Positions 7,100 to 15,094 of a stretch of 64,000 nucleotides of DNA are shown in pieces. The position numbers and the translations under genes were made by a program. Below the pieces are notes generated by a model, which did no database searches, was not told the origin of the DNA, and saw only the letters and a program-made list of their open reading frames with translations. Source of the stretch: Chryseobacterium bernardetii (GTDB lineage: Bacteria > Bacteroidota > Bacteroidia > Flavobacteriales > Weeksellaceae). Numbering within the stretch: the stretch's first letter is position 1; the number at the start of each line of letters is the position of its first letter. The stretch spans positions 372,001 to 436,000 of the forward strand of contig NZ_CP033932.1 in NCBI RefSeq assembly GCF_003815975.1. The letters are read 5' to 3'.

Positions 7100-7350
7100 A
7101 AATGCAGTATTTTCCGAACGATCCAATGTAGAACCCAGGCGCAAACCTGCCTCTTTCTATAGAAAACCGCAAAAAAATAATATGTAAAAAATCCGGAATA
7201 ATCCCCTGCCTTGGATCCTGACAGGGCTTAATTGATAAAGTCCTTGGAACTTTTCAGAAAAGAATCAGTATGTAGATACAATAATGACAGCAACAATCCT
7301 GCCTGTCGGCGCTCTGCTGATAAAAAGATGGTTGCTGTCATTATTTTTTT
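7100..7350 (+). ncRNA. Candidate structured RNA or strong terminator in the 7080-7375 gap
   Basis: A perfect 15-bp stem, AATAATGACAGCAAC (7280-7294) with GTTGCTGTCATTATT (7331-7345), has a 36-base loop and ends in seven T, so it acts on the plus strand. No plus-strand gene lies upstream, since both neighbours are on the minus strand. Small hairpins are also seen (CCCTG...CAGGG near 7212-7227 and AGGC...GCCT near 7138). Either this is a small RNA ending at 7350 or a terminator blocking antisense transcription. No known RNA family was recognised. Confidence 0.3.
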
Positions 7351-7375
7351 ATTTTAACTCTAACAAAGATAGGAC

Positions 7376-8014
7376 TTAAAAATTAAATGTAGCAACTCCG
7401 CTTAAAGAAACTCTGGTTAACCCTTCTTTTGCATCGCCTAACTCAACTGTTGTCCCATTAATTTTCATTTTGGTTAATGTTCCTGCTGTCATACTTAATT
7501 TAGGCCCTATAAAAATATTTTTAGACAAAGCGTATTGATATCCAAAACCAGCATCCAATCCCAGGCTGGATCCGGTTCCTTTTATATTACCTGTTTTTGT
7601 TGTATAAGAAATAATCCCTAATGAACCATCAAAAAACAACTTATGTTTTGTTGGATCATTATAATTGGAATACATGATAGAAGTCCCAATAAAAGTAATA
7701 TTATCTGTTGTACTTAAAGGCACGTAGATGGTACCCCTTTGAGAATTATTGACAGCTATCATTCCATTGCTTGATGCATTGTAATTCGAAAACTTTAGTC
7801 CGATTCCCACCTTATTGATGTGATAATAAGCAGAAAGGTCAAAGTGAAGCCCGCTTTTTAATCCTTTGATATAATCTTTTTCCTGTTTTGAAAGTCCTGA
7901 AGGAGTTTCAGCAACTCTCCATGCATATCCTACAGAAGGAACAAATGAAAATTTTTGGGCAGAAGAAAATAAACAAGTCGAAATAGCTCCCATTAGCATT
8001 AGTTTTTTTATCAT
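7376..8014 (-). CDS. Predicted outer-membrane beta-barrel protein
   Basis: Starting at the ATG at 8014 the protein is 212 residues with a signal peptide (MIKKLMLMGAISTCLFSSAQ). The rest alternates hydrophobic and polar residues in short strands and ends in ...SLSGVATFNF, a terminal phenylalanine typical of outer-membrane barrels. I expect about eight to ten strands, but no named family is recognised. An in-frame upstream start would run through the promoter. It lies downstream of menE-arfB on the same strand but has its own -7 box. Confidence 0.65.
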   Translation of the reverse strand: MIKKLMLMGAISTCLFSSAQKFSFVPSVGYAWRVAETPSGLSKQEKDYIKGLKSGLHFDLSAYYHINKVGIGLKFSNYNASSNGMIAVNNSQRGTIYVPLSTTDNITFIGTSIMYSNYNDPTKHKLFFDGSLGIISYTTKTGNIKGTGSSLGLDAGFGYQYALSKNIFIGPKLSMTAGTLTKMKINGTTVELGDAKEGLTRVSLSGVATFNF

Positions 8015-8032
8015 TTTTGAAAAAATTTCCGG

Positions 8033-8040
8033 CAAAAATA
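8033..8040 (-). promoter_or_regulatory. -7 box of the outer-membrane protein gene
   Basis: TATTTTTG on the reverse strand matches TAnnTTTG 18 bases upstream of the ATG at 8014, inside the arfB-barrel intergenic gap. Confidence 0.5.
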
Positions 8041-8062
8041 GGGCTTTCCGTGAAAGATGCAA

Positions 8063-8455
8063 CTACAATCTAAATCTTCTGTTTTCTTTTTTATCAGAAA
8101 GCTTCTTTTTGTTATCCAATCTCTTTTGCTTTTGAGCCCTGGACGGTTTGGTAGCAGTTCTTTTCTTGGGAACAATAAGGGCTTTATTGACAATATCCAC
8201 TATTTTTTCGATGGCTTTATTTTTATTCATCAACTGGGTTCTGCTTTCTGAAACCGTCAAAAATAAAAATCCGTCTGCGTTGATTCTGTTTTTTAATTTT
8301 TCCTGAATCAAGATTTTTTCATCATCTTTGAAAAGCTCAGAAACTGCCACTTTCCAAAGTACCGTTACAGAAGTCTCCACTTTGTTGACATTCTGCCCCC
8401 CTGCTCCGCTGCTGCGGGATGTTTTGAAACTGAGTTCTTTTGAAAAATCCTTCAT
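8063..8455 (-). CDS. arfB: Alternative ribosome-rescue factor ArfB (peptidyl-tRNA hydrolase, YaeJ)
   Basis: A 130-residue protein with the release-factor catalytic loop SSGAGGQNVNK (GGQ at about residues 19-21) and a basic C-terminal tail (KKRTATKPSRAQKQKRLDNK and beyond) that in the family enters the empty mRNA channel. It lacks the codon-recognition domains of RF1/RF2. It hydrolyses peptidyl-tRNA on stalled ribosomes. The start codon at 8455 follows the menE stop by 56 bases on the same strand, so the two may be co-transcribed. Confidence 0.92.
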   Translation of the reverse strand: MKDFSKELSFKTSRSSGAGGQNVNKVETSVTVLWKVAVSELFKDDEKILIQEKLKNRINADGFLFLTVSESRTQLMNKNKAIEKIVDIVNKALIVPKKRTATKPSRAQKQKRLDNKKKLSDKKENRRFRL

Positions 8456-8511
8456 TGCTTTAAATTTTGAAAGTTTAGATTACGGAATCCAAAACCAGAA
8501 ACCTGAATTTC

Positions 8512-9540
8512 TTAAATGTTTTTGCCAATCAATTGCTGCAATTCCAATCTGTTTACCTTTCCATTCGGTGTTCTTGGAATTTGATCCATAAAAATAATTT
8601 CTTTGGGCTTGTGGAAATTCTTCTCAAATGGAATGATAGAAATTTTCTCAATAACCTCATCTGATGTGTTTCCTTCAATAATCATTATCAATTTCTGACC
8701 CAAACTTTCGTCAGGAACTCCTATAAAAATAACTTCATTTGGAATTTCTTTTTTAACTAATGCTTCTAATTTTTCAGGAAAAATTTTCGCTCCCCCTGAA
8801 TTAATAACGTTATCTATTCGTCCCAGAAATTTGAACTGCTTATTATTTTTAATTTCAACTAAATCATTCGTTACCAATACTTCTGCATTTACATCAGGTG
8901 CAAAGATAGTAAGACAACCTCTTTCATCCAGGGAAATGGAAACATTTTCAAAAACGGTAAAATATTCTTCCTGTTCCGGCATTACTTGTTTTAAGCCAAT
9001 ATGGGAAAGCGTTTCAGACATTCCGTAGGTTTCAAAAATACGGCTTGAGCGGTCCAGATTCATATGGAGGATTTTATTTTTCAGACTTTCGGAAACTGCT
9101 GCCCCACCAATAATTAAATTTTTGATTAAATGCAGTTTATCCAATGAGTTTTCCACCTGAAGCGGAGTCATTGCACAAAAATCGACTTCCTGATCGAGAT
9201 TTTCAGCGGGACGTAATGATGGCTCACTTACTATTAACTTTAATTTCCTTTCCAGGGAGCGCACCACCATCATTTTACCTGAAATATATTCTACGGGCAG
9301 GCATAATAATGCTGTATCACCTTCCTTCAGACCTAAAAAATTGCAGGTCATTACCGCAGAATTAATCATTTTCTTTTTTTCGATCCCGAAAATTTTAGGT
9401 ACGCCTGTGGAGCCGGATGTCTGCACTTTTACAGAGTCTCCTCCAGAAGCCCATTCTTCTAAGAAATTTCTTACTTTTTTTTCAAATTCAGAATTGAAAG
9501 ATAATTGATTAATATTGAGATTATTGAAGTCTATCAGCAT
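8512..9540 (-). CDS. menE: o-Succinylbenzoate-CoA ligase-type AMP-forming enzyme (MenE-like)
   Basis: With the ATG at 9540 (MLIDFNNLNINQLSF) the enzyme has 342 residues, short for the ANL superfamily but usual for flavobacterial MenE. Motifs in order: VQTSGSTGVPK (phosphate loop), the adenylate-binding ETYGMSE, LGRIDNVINSGG hinge region and a C-terminal TPNGKVNR with the catalytic lysine. It would activate o-succinylbenzoate to its CoA thioester in menaquinone synthesis, the quinone of this phylum. Other men genes are not adjacent, so substrate is inferred from similarity. tRNA-Gln is divergent from it. Confidence 0.82.
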   Translation of the reverse strand: MLIDFNNLNINQLSFNSEFEKKVRNFLEEWASGGDSVKVQTSGSTGVPKIFGIEKKKMINSAVMTCNFLGLKEGDTALLCLPVEYISGKMMVVRSLERKLKLIVSEPSLRPAENLDQEVDFCAMTPLQVENSLDKLHLIKNLIIGGAAVSESLKNKILHMNLDRSSRIFETYGMSETLSHIGLKQVMPEQEEYFTVFENVSISLDERGCLTIFAPDVNAEVLVTNDLVEIKNNKQFKFLGRIDNVINSGGAKIFPEKLEALVKKEIPNEVIFIGVPDESLGQKLIMIIEGNTSDEVIEKISIIPFEKNFHKPKEIIFMDQIPRTPNGKVNRLELQQLIGKNI

Positions 9541-9592
9541 ATTTTCCGTAAATAAAATCTCCAGTAAATTTAAAAAAAAATTCAAAAAGTTC

Positions 9593-9622
9593 TTGCATCT
9601 AAAGAAAAAAGCTGTAAATTTG
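9593..9622 (+). promoter_or_regulatory. Promoter of tRNA-Gln
   Basis: TTG (9593-9595), 19 bases, then TAAATTTG (9615-9622): a textbook Bacteroidota -33/-7 promoter. The mature tRNA starts 18 bases after the -7 box. Confidence 0.8.
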
Positions 9623-9639
9623 CACCACTAAAAACAAAC

Positions 9640-9710
9640 AGACTCATGGTGTAGCGGTAACACTACTGATTTTGGTTCAGTCATCTGGGGTTCGAATCCC
9701 TGTGAGTCTA
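9640..9710 (+). tRNA. tRNA-Gln (anticodon TTG)
   Basis: The acceptor stem AGACTCA (9640-9646) pairs perfectly with TGAGTCT (9703-9709), with discriminator A at 9710. The anticodon stem ACTGA/TCAGT encloses the loop TTTTGGT, giving anticodon TTG for CAA codons. The T arm is GGGGTTCGAATCCC. CCA is not encoded. A strong promoter precedes it and a hairpin with T tract follows directly. Confidence 0.97.
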
Positions 9711-9711
9711 C

Positions 9712-9746
9712 AAACCACTCTTTTTTAAAGGGTGGTTTTTGTTTTT
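9712..9746 (+). terminator. Terminator of tRNA-Gln
   Basis: AAACCACTC (9712-9720) pairs with GGGTGGTTT (9730-9738) with one mismatch and runs into TTTGTTTTT. Confidence 0.8.
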
Positions 9747-9835
9747 ATAGAATAGGAATAAACATAGATTCATTTTTTTGAATCAGTTTTATTAATCACG
9801 GGATAAAGTTCTCGTTCTAATAAATAGAATACCAT

Positions 9836-10105
9836 CTATTTCGTATTATTAAAATAAAGCCAATCTGTAACATAATCCTTACAGCCACTAAACAGATAGG
9901 TATCAAAACTTAATTTAAATCTATATTTTTTCTTTTCTTTTAATGCGCTTGATATTCTTCCAGGAATAATTTTAACTTCATATTCTTTAGAATCTCCTTC
10001 CTTTAATCTCTGCACTTTTCCTAAACATTTTTTTCACATTCCCACATGTAGCACCGCTGAAATGATATGTTGTATCTATATACTCGTCTTTCTCTACGTT
10101 ATAAA
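9836..10105 (-). pseudogene. 3' remnant of an unidentified gene, frameshifted and truncated by the IS
   Basis: On the reverse strand, from the IS edge, one frame reads EKDEYIDTTYHFSGATCGNV, then an A7 run (10028-10034) breaks it. The next frame continues as GKVQRLKEGDSKEYEVKIIP and ends ...YVTDWLYFNNTK-stop at 9836. Removing one A restores one ORF of about 87 residues with no start codon of its own. The style suggests a small secreted or lipoprotein beta-rich protein, but no family is recognised. Its 5' part was lost at the IS junction. Confidence 0.65.
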
Positions 10106-10128
10106 GGATCAAGCGTAAAAGTTGGGGA

Positions 10129-11106
10129 CTAGGCAAAAAGTTTAGCTAATCTGAAGATAAAAAAGGTTCTGTCTTTTACTCCTCTGAGCTGCATTCTGAA
10201 GTTTTTTATTTTCGCATTGAAAGATTCAGCAGCAGCATTGGTGCTTCTTTGATCAAAATAGTTGAGAATATTTCTATAATGATTCATTATTGTTTTTCTT
10301 AAGGTAGAAAAAGATTTAAACTCTGCTTCTTCCACATTTCTAAACCAATGGGCCAGTTTAGTCATTGCTACAGATTTCGAAATATTCTGGTTATAAATTT
10401 TTCTAAGTCCATCAGTCAATTCATATGCCTGTTCCAGATCAGGATACTGGGTAAAAAGGATCGAAGCTCTTTGTTTCTGGGACAGAGTCCATTTCTCACG
10501 GCTTTTATATAGTAAATACCTGCTTCTTGCCAGGAGCTGTTTCCGGGTATCTCCGTTTGCAAAAACTTCTGTTTCAGCTGAGTGACTGTTAAAAGGATTG
10601 TTTTCCATTTCAATGGCTTCCCAGCGATGCCTGATCCTGATCTCCTGAAGGGCCTCTATGGACAGCTTCTGAACATGAAAACGATCAATAACCTGTACTG
10701 CATCAGGAAAGCAGCGTTGGGCAATACGCTTCATGGAACCCGCCATATCCAATGTAATTTCGTTTACCTTCATCCGAAGTTTTCTGCTGATCTTCAAAAG
10801 ATGTGTGATGACAAAATCACTCTGGGTACCTTTTATCATAGCAACAATACTTCCTTTTCTCCCTTTTGCTTTTTTGGAGGTAAGAACGGTATAAAGTTCT
10901 CCATCAGATAATGCTACTTCGTCTAAAGATAAGGAGGCTGAGACATTTTCAGGGTAAATGATCCAGTCCTCTGCGTGCGGTTTTTGTTCCCAGCTATGAT
11001 ATTCGCTGAGATTATTCTTGTATTGCCTCTGGAAGCTCTTGCCTTTGATCCCGAAAAATTCTGCTATAACTTTTAGGGGAAGAGCTTTAGTGTCGGCTAA
11101 TTTTTT
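10129..11106 (-). CDS. ISAon1-type transposase, catalytic part (read by frameshift from the upstream ORF)
   Basis: This frame opens after a TAA at 11107-11109 and runs 325 codons to a TAG inside the left terminal repeat. It has no ATG until 10839, so it is probably expressed by frameshifting from the 11087-11440 ORF at the A8 run (11101-11108). It has the DDE fold of ISL3-group transposases: SLDEVALSDGE for the first Asp, LDMAGSMKRIAQ...VIDRFHVQKL for the second, and NAAAESFNAKIKNFR for the Glu. The catalytic triad is intact, so the element may still be active. Confidence 0.8.
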   Translation of the reverse strand, partial: KKLADTKALPLKVIAEFFGIKGKSFQRQYKNNLSEYHSWEQKPHAEDWIIYPENVSASLSLDEVALSDGELYTVLTSKKAKGRKGSIVAMIKGTQSDFVITHLLKISRKLRMKVNEITLDMAGSMKRIAQRCFPDAVQVIDRFHVQKLSIEALQEIRIRHRWEAIEMENNPFNSHSAETEVFANGDTRKQLLARSRYLLYKSREKWTLSQKQRASILFTQYPDLEQAYELTDGLRKIYNQNISKSVAMTKLAHWFRNVEEAEFKSFSTLRKTIMNHYRNILNYFDQRSTNAAAESFNAKIKNFRMQLRGVKDRTFFIFRLAKLFA

Positions 11107-11440
11107 TTAAGAAGCCTGCCAAATCCTTTGTCATCCGTGTGCCTTTCGCTACAAGCTGCCAGTCTCTCTGAAGGATCTCACCGGAGGATTTATCTGTCCA
11201 TCTTCTTCTTTTCACATGGAGCTTTACGATTTTACCCCGTAATGGATAATCATCTACAATGATTTCAGGTAAAAAGCCCTTGGATTCAAATCTCCTTTCT
11301 TTAAATTCATGGGGAATACTGTTTCTTTCTTCGAAATAAATATGAAGTTCTGCATCATGAGTTTCTGCATTGAGGATATCAAAGTGCTCTACTAAAAATT
11401 CCGGAAGTAATAATTTAAGAAGGTCGTGATCGCTTAACAT
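11087..11440 (-). CDS. ISAon1-type transposase N-terminal region protein
   Basis: A 117-residue ORF starting MLSDHDLLKLLLPEFLVEHF and ending FLKKISRH. It is the DNA-binding N-terminal piece of this transposase type, with the conserved VKRRRWTDKSSGEILQRDW segment. It ends within 20 bases of the point where the catalytic frame opens. An A8 run near its end allows a shift into that frame; a loss of one base, or a +1 ribosomal shift, would fuse the two into one protein of about 435 residues. Confidence 0.85.
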   Translation of the reverse strand: MLSDHDLLKLLLPEFLVEHFDILNAETHDAELHIYFEERNSIPHEFKERRFESKGFLPEIIVDDYPLRGKIVKLHVKRRRWTDKSSGEILQRDWQLVAKGTRMTKDLAGFLKKISRH

Positions 11441-11492
11441 GATGCAAAGATAAAACTACTTAACATTCCCCCCAACTTTTGAGACTGAGCCG

Positions 11493-11630
11493 TTAAATCT
11501 TACCAATAAAGAAATTTATCAGTATGAAAATATCAGTCTAAGAGGAATTGAAACAAAAAGATACAGACTTAAGAAGAAGTTGAAACTTCCGCAAGAGGTA
11601 GAACTTCAAAAATGGATTCTGGAATTATAG
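11493..11630 (+). pseudogene. 3' remnant of a LuxR-type regulator gene
   Basis: Immediately right of the IS a frame reads LNLTNKEIYQYENISLRGIE followed by TKRYRLKKKLKLPQEVELQK and stops at 11628-11630. This is the end of a LuxR-type DNA-binding domain: LTNKEI helix, then the 'S-x-R-x-I/V-x-x-x-R-Y-R-L-R/K-K-K-L' recognition helix that in Flavobacteriia ends large TPR-containing regulators. Only 45 residues remain and there is no start codon. The rest, including any sensor part, is missing. Confidence 0.7.
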
Positions 11631-11669
11631 TTGAATATTTTACATGCAAATGCAATTACTATTATCCTG

Positions 11670-11709
11670 ACTCAATATCAGACCTATTACTCGAGGTCTG
11701 ATATTGAGT
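11670..11709. terminator. Long perfect hairpin between convergent 3' ends
   Basis: ACTCAATATCAGACCT (11670-11685) and AGGTCTGATATTGAGT (11694-11709) form a 16-bp perfect stem with an 8-base loop. It lies between the LuxR remnant stop and the HdeD-like stop, so it probably served as a bidirectional terminator. It lacks a clean T tract on either side. Confidence 0.5.
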
Positions 11710-11720
11710 AATCATTTCAT

Positions 11721-12353
11721 TTATTTTTCCAGATCATCAATTTCGTCCTGTAGGGATTTGATTCTGTCTCTGAGTTCCTGGCTTACTTTTCCAGGAATCT
11801 TTTTAACTTTTCTAAGATCTAAAGCCAGCATAATAGAAGCTATTCCCATAAAAATAAAGGAAACTCCTGTTAATGTAACTAAAGAAATTCCTGTAAATAT
11901 CGGATTAAATATCAGCAGTAAAGAAAAAATAATACCTCCTACGCTTGTTAAAGCTACATTTCCCCAACTCATGATCTTCATACTTTTCAGATCGAAAGCA
12001 AACCCCAGCAACTGGAAAGACCGGAACAGAAGAGTAAATCCTACAACAAACGGAAGAATAGACATTGAAATCTGCGGATAAGCGATCAGATAAATCCCAA
12101 TTGCAGTGGTCAACAGTCCGCTTACAAGAAACCAGCCCCATCCGTGAAGGGATTTACTGTTTTGTATAGAAAAGAATATTTCCGTAATCCCCGAAAACAG
12201 GAATGAAACACTGAAAAATATAGAAAGTGTTACATAAGTTGCCAGTGGCACACTGAATACATAAAAGCCGCAGATCAGAAAAACAATTCCAAAGATCAAT
12301 GGAATATACCAGTGTTTAACGGTGTTGGTAAGTGTTTGAAATAAATTAGCCAT
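11721..12353 (-). CDS. HdeD-like (DUF308) inner-membrane protein
   Basis: A 210-residue membrane protein with six predicted transmembrane helices in pairs, e.g. WYIPLIFGIVFLICGFYVF, YVTLSIFFSVSFLFSGITEI, WGWFLVSGLLTTAIGIYLI and VGGIIFSLLLIFNPIFTGIS. The charged C-terminal tail (GKVSQELRDRIKSLQDEIDD) looks like a cytoplasmic coiled coil. The DUF308 repeat pattern matches HdeD, linked to acid resistance in E. coli; the role here is not known. The ATG at 12353 starts MANLFQTLTNTVKHW. Confidence 0.82.
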   Translation of the reverse strand: MANLFQTLTNTVKHWYIPLIFGIVFLICGFYVFSVPLATYVTLSIFFSVSFLFSGITEIFFSIQNSKSLHGWGWFLVSGLLTTAIGIYLIAYPQISMSILPFVVGFTLLFRSFQLLGFAFDLKSMKIMSWGNVALTSVGGIIFSLLLIFNPIFTGISLVTLTGVSFIFMGIASIMLALDLRKVKKIPGKVSQELRDRIKSLQDEIDDLEK

Positions 12354-12512
12354 AGGAGTGTTTTTTAAGTTCGCCTACTTTGATACGGTGTTCGGCACTT
12401 CCGCCGGAATTTCAACATCAGATAGAAATCTTCACTTTACATTGAATAATACCTTATTACTAATTTACGAAAAAATAACAGATCAGGCCATTTTTATCTC
12501 ACAATTTAACCC

Positions 12513-13469
12513 TTACTTTATATCATTTTTATATCCTGACTTTTCTAAAAAGATTTCTGTTTCAGCAGCATTGCTGAAATCCAGATTCATCATGTCACTG
12601 ACAGCAGATTTTTTATCTATTGATTTTTCATAGAATCTTTTGGTAATAATATATCCCATAAAATATCCAAGATCTGCCGGTCTGTCTTTTATTGTAGTAG
12701 TGTTAGAAAGCCAATTCTGATAGTCTTCACCATTCATTTCTTTTTGAAAATCATTCCACAAAGAACTTTGATGCTGCATTCCATATTTTATATAAGGCGC
12801 TTCAACTTTTTTTCCGGTTAACAGTTCAGCTATAAAATCAGCTGAACCTTCTTTTAAACAAAGCCCTAATAAATTTGTTGCAGTACTTTTTAAATTTTGC
12901 TGGGTATGAACTAATTCATGAGCAGTAAGAAAGATCACTCCTGAATTCATTTTCATCCTATCCTGATAATTTTTGGAAAGTTCTGAATAATCCACGGTTT
13001 TATCAGAAGCTGCTAATTCAGAACCTATGATAAGATTTCCATTAATAACTGTTCCTCCTCCTTTAAGGTTTCCAATCGTAAAATAAATCTTTGGAGGAGA
13101 AAACCCTGCATATAACTGGCTGAAGTTCTGATAAAGCTTTTTTATATTTTTAAAATCTTTTTGAATTTTCTCTGTTTTACTTCTAATGGAGTTCCAAAAT
13201 TTAGGTTTTGACTTAAAAGACTCAACCCATTGTTCAGAAGTAAAATTTCTTGACCTGATAAAATCATTCAATCCAGGACTCGCTTTATCAACATACATTT
13301 TTTGAAATGCAGATATTTTTTCCTCCGGATTACTGATCGTCTGAACCTTGTCATAAGCTGTCCAGAAATTTCTGATATCGGAAGTCTCAATATAAACAGT
13401 AAAATCCTGCTTCTGAGCTACAGCCGAAAATGGATATACAAGGAGAAGGCAAAATAAATATTTCATCAT
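12513..13469 (-). CDS. Secreted putative Zn-dependent protease (DUF2268-like)
   Basis: The 318-residue protein has a signal peptide (MMKYLFCLLLVYPFSAVAQ) and an HELVH zinc-binding motif at residues 184-188, inside GVIFLTAHELVHTQQ. A downstream LCLKEGSADFIAELL segment around 204-218 supplies a likely third ligand glutamate, as in gluzincin-type families. The layout matches DUF2268 predicted metalloproteases, to which the gliding lipoprotein GldB is distantly similar; no lipobox is present here. It would act in the periplasm or outside the cell. Substrate is unknown. Confidence 0.75.
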   Translation of the reverse strand: MMKYLFCLLLVYPFSAVAQKQDFTVYIETSDIRNFWTAYDKVQTISNPEEKISAFQKMYVDKASPGLNDFIRSRNFTSEQWVESFKSKPKFWNSIRSKTEKIQKDFKNIKKLYQNFSQLYAGFSPPKIYFTIGNLKGGGTVINGNLIIGSELAASDKTVDYSELSKNYQDRMKMNSGVIFLTAHELVHTQQNLKSTATNLLGLCLKEGSADFIAELLTGKKVEAPYIKYGMQHQSSLWNDFQKEMNGEDYQNWLSNTTTIKDRPADLGYFMGYIITKRFYEKSIDKKSAVSDMMNLDFSNAAETEIFLEKSGYKNDIK

Positions 13470-13489
13470 GAAACTTTTTTCAAAATAAA

Positions 13490-13530
13490 ATATGGTTTTT
13501 GTACCGCTAAAAAGTTTCCAAAAACCATAT
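13490..13530 (-). terminator. Terminator of the amino-acid permease gene
   Basis: ATATGGTTTTT (13490-13500) pairs with AAAAACCATAT (13520-13530), a perfect 11-bp stem with a 19-base loop. On the reverse strand it is followed by TTTATTTTG. It lies 23 bases beyond the permease stop, just upstream of the protease gene start. Confidence 0.6.
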
Positions 13531-13552
13531 TCTTAATCGTATTTAAAACCTA

Positions 13553-14971
13553 TTAGTTCGGTTTATATAATTTATACATTACAAATAAAAACCCTATCCA
13601 TACCGGAATCAGAATCACCTGGATTTCCATTCCTGTAATGCTCATCAATCCTAAAATCAGCACTAAAAATACAATACAAATGTAATTGGAAACCGGATAA
13701 AATATAGATGGAAATTTAGATTGAACTCCTTCTTTGGTGATGGATTTTTTAAATTTCAAATGGGTGTAACATATCATAAGCCAGTTAATAATCAAAGTAG
13801 ATACTACAAGAGCCATCAGATACTGAAACGCTTTTTCCGGCACCAACTTATTGATGATAATACAGATCCCTGCAAAACATGAAGAAACAAGGATCGCGTT
13901 AATAGGAACCGAGTTTTTATTCAGTTTCTTCAAAAACTTAGGGGCATTCCCCTGCTGGGCTAACCCGAAAAGCATGCGGCTGTTACTGTAAACGCTACTG
14001 TTATAAACAGACAAAGCAGCAGTCAGTACAATAAGATTAAGCACATTTGCAATCAATACATTGAACTGAATCACTTTACCAAAAATACTGAATTCCAATC
14101 CATTCAAATTTTCAAATACCATTACAAAAGGGCTTGAGCCTTCTGTAATTTCTCTCCAAGGGCTTAATGAGAATAAGATTACCAAAGCGCCTACATAGAA
14201 AATTAAAATTCTGTAGATAACCTGGTTGGTTGCCTGTGGAATGGTTTTCTCCGGGTTCTTGGCTTCAGCAGCTGTGATCCCGATCAGCTCCAGTCCTCCG
14301 AAAGAAAACATAATCATGGCCATAGCAGCAAATAATCCCGAAAAACCGGTTTCAGTTTTATTGAATAATCCTTTTGGAAAGAATCCGCCATCATTCCACA
14401 AATTGGCAATTGTAGCCTTTTCTCCTGCAGTTCCGCTTATCAAAAGATAAACTCCAAAAACGATCATCGCGATAATGGCTACTACTTTGATGATGGAAAA
14501 CCAAAATTCAGTTTCGCCATATACCTTTACAGAAGCGAGGTTAAGGGCATTAATGACTACAAAGAAGAATAAACTGGATACCCAAAGCGGTATTTCCGGC
14601 CACCAGAAATGAATATAATGGCCAATAGCGGTTAGTTCGGCCATGCTTACGAGAATATAGAGGATCCAGTAGTTCCATCCTGAAGCAAAACCCGGAAAAT
14701 TTCCCCAATATTTATAGGCGAAGTAGCTGAAACTACCCGATACCGGCTCCTGAACTACCATTTCACCAAGCTGACGCATGATAAAAAAGGCAATAATTCC
14801 GGCTAAGGCATATCCCAGAATTACTGAGGGACCAGCCAATACTGCTGCCGGCCCGATTCCCAGAAATAATCCAGTTCCTATGGCTCCTCCAAGGGCAATT
14901 AATTGTATATGTCGGTTTGTTAATCCTCTAACTAAAGTCTCGTTTTGTCCTGTATTTTTTTCGTTGCTCAT
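13553..14971 (-). CDS. Amino-acid permease of the APC superfamily (AroP/GabP-like AAT family)
   Basis: A 472-residue inner-membrane transporter with about 12 transmembrane helices. The N terminus LVRGLTNRHIQLIALGGAIGTGLFLG (helix 1, GGAIGTGLF substrate loop) and GYALAGIIAFFIMRQLGEM (helix 2) are diagnostic of the amino-acid transporter (AAT) group, as are SFGGLELIGITAAEAKNPEK in helix 6 and SNSRMLFGLAQQGNAPK. It should import a neutral, aromatic or related amino acid with protons; the exact substrate cannot be read from sequence. It is a single-gene unit with a downstream hairpin. Confidence 0.9.
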   Translation of the reverse strand: MSNEKNTGQNETLVRGLTNRHIQLIALGGAIGTGLFLGIGPAAVLAGPSVILGYALAGIIAFFIMRQLGEMVVQEPVSGSFSYFAYKYWGNFPGFASGWNYWILYILVSMAELTAIGHYIHFWWPEIPLWVSSLFFFVVINALNLASVKVYGETEFWFSIIKVVAIIAMIVFGVYLLISGTAGEKATIANLWNDGGFFPKGLFNKTETGFSGLFAAMAMIMFSFGGLELIGITAAEAKNPEKTIPQATNQVIYRILIFYVGALVILFSLSPWREITEGSSPFVMVFENLNGLEFSIFGKVIQFNVLIANVLNLIVLTAALSVYNSSVYSNSRMLFGLAQQGNAPKFLKKLNKNSVPINAILVSSCFAGICIIINKLVPEKAFQYLMALVVSTLIINWLMICYTHLKFKKSITKEGVQSKFPSIFYPVSNYICIVFLVLILGLMSITGMEIQVILIPVWIGFLFVMYKLYKPN

Positions 14972-15094
14972 TGAATGAATTATTCGGTCGCTAAATATAT
15001 AAAAACTTTTCAGAGAAATTCACATTCCATGGGGTAAATTGAGAATTCACACCTTAATAGCATGTGCTCCATTTTTACCCCAGCCTTAATTATT

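Larger units (their letters stand above)
10106..11491 (-). mobile_element. ISAon1-type (ISL3-like) insertion sequence
   Basis: The element is about 1.39 kb. Its inward-reading ends are imperfect inverted repeats, GGATCAAGCGT at the left (10106) and GGCTCAGTCTC at the right (11491), each followed by AAAAGTTGGGG; 17 of the first 22 bases match. It has two overlapping reading frames on the minus strand and an intact DDE transposase. No clear target duplication is present (left flank GTTATAAA, right flank GTTAAATC), and both flanking genes are decapitated. Exact ends were set by eye. Confidence 0.85.

Noticed and set aside
7190..7240. Possible SRP (4.5S) RNA tip on the minus strand
   Set aside because: GTCAGG is followed by ATCCAAGG, not the required GGAA loop and AGCAG segment, so the likeness is superficial.
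10129..11440. Reading the IS as a dead pseudogene because its transposase is in two frames
   Set aside because: Two frames joined at an A run are the normal state for this IS type, and the DDE residues are all present.
10098..11499. 8-bp target duplication around the IS
   Set aside because: GTTATAAA and GTTAAATC share only the first four bases in line; not a convincing duplication.
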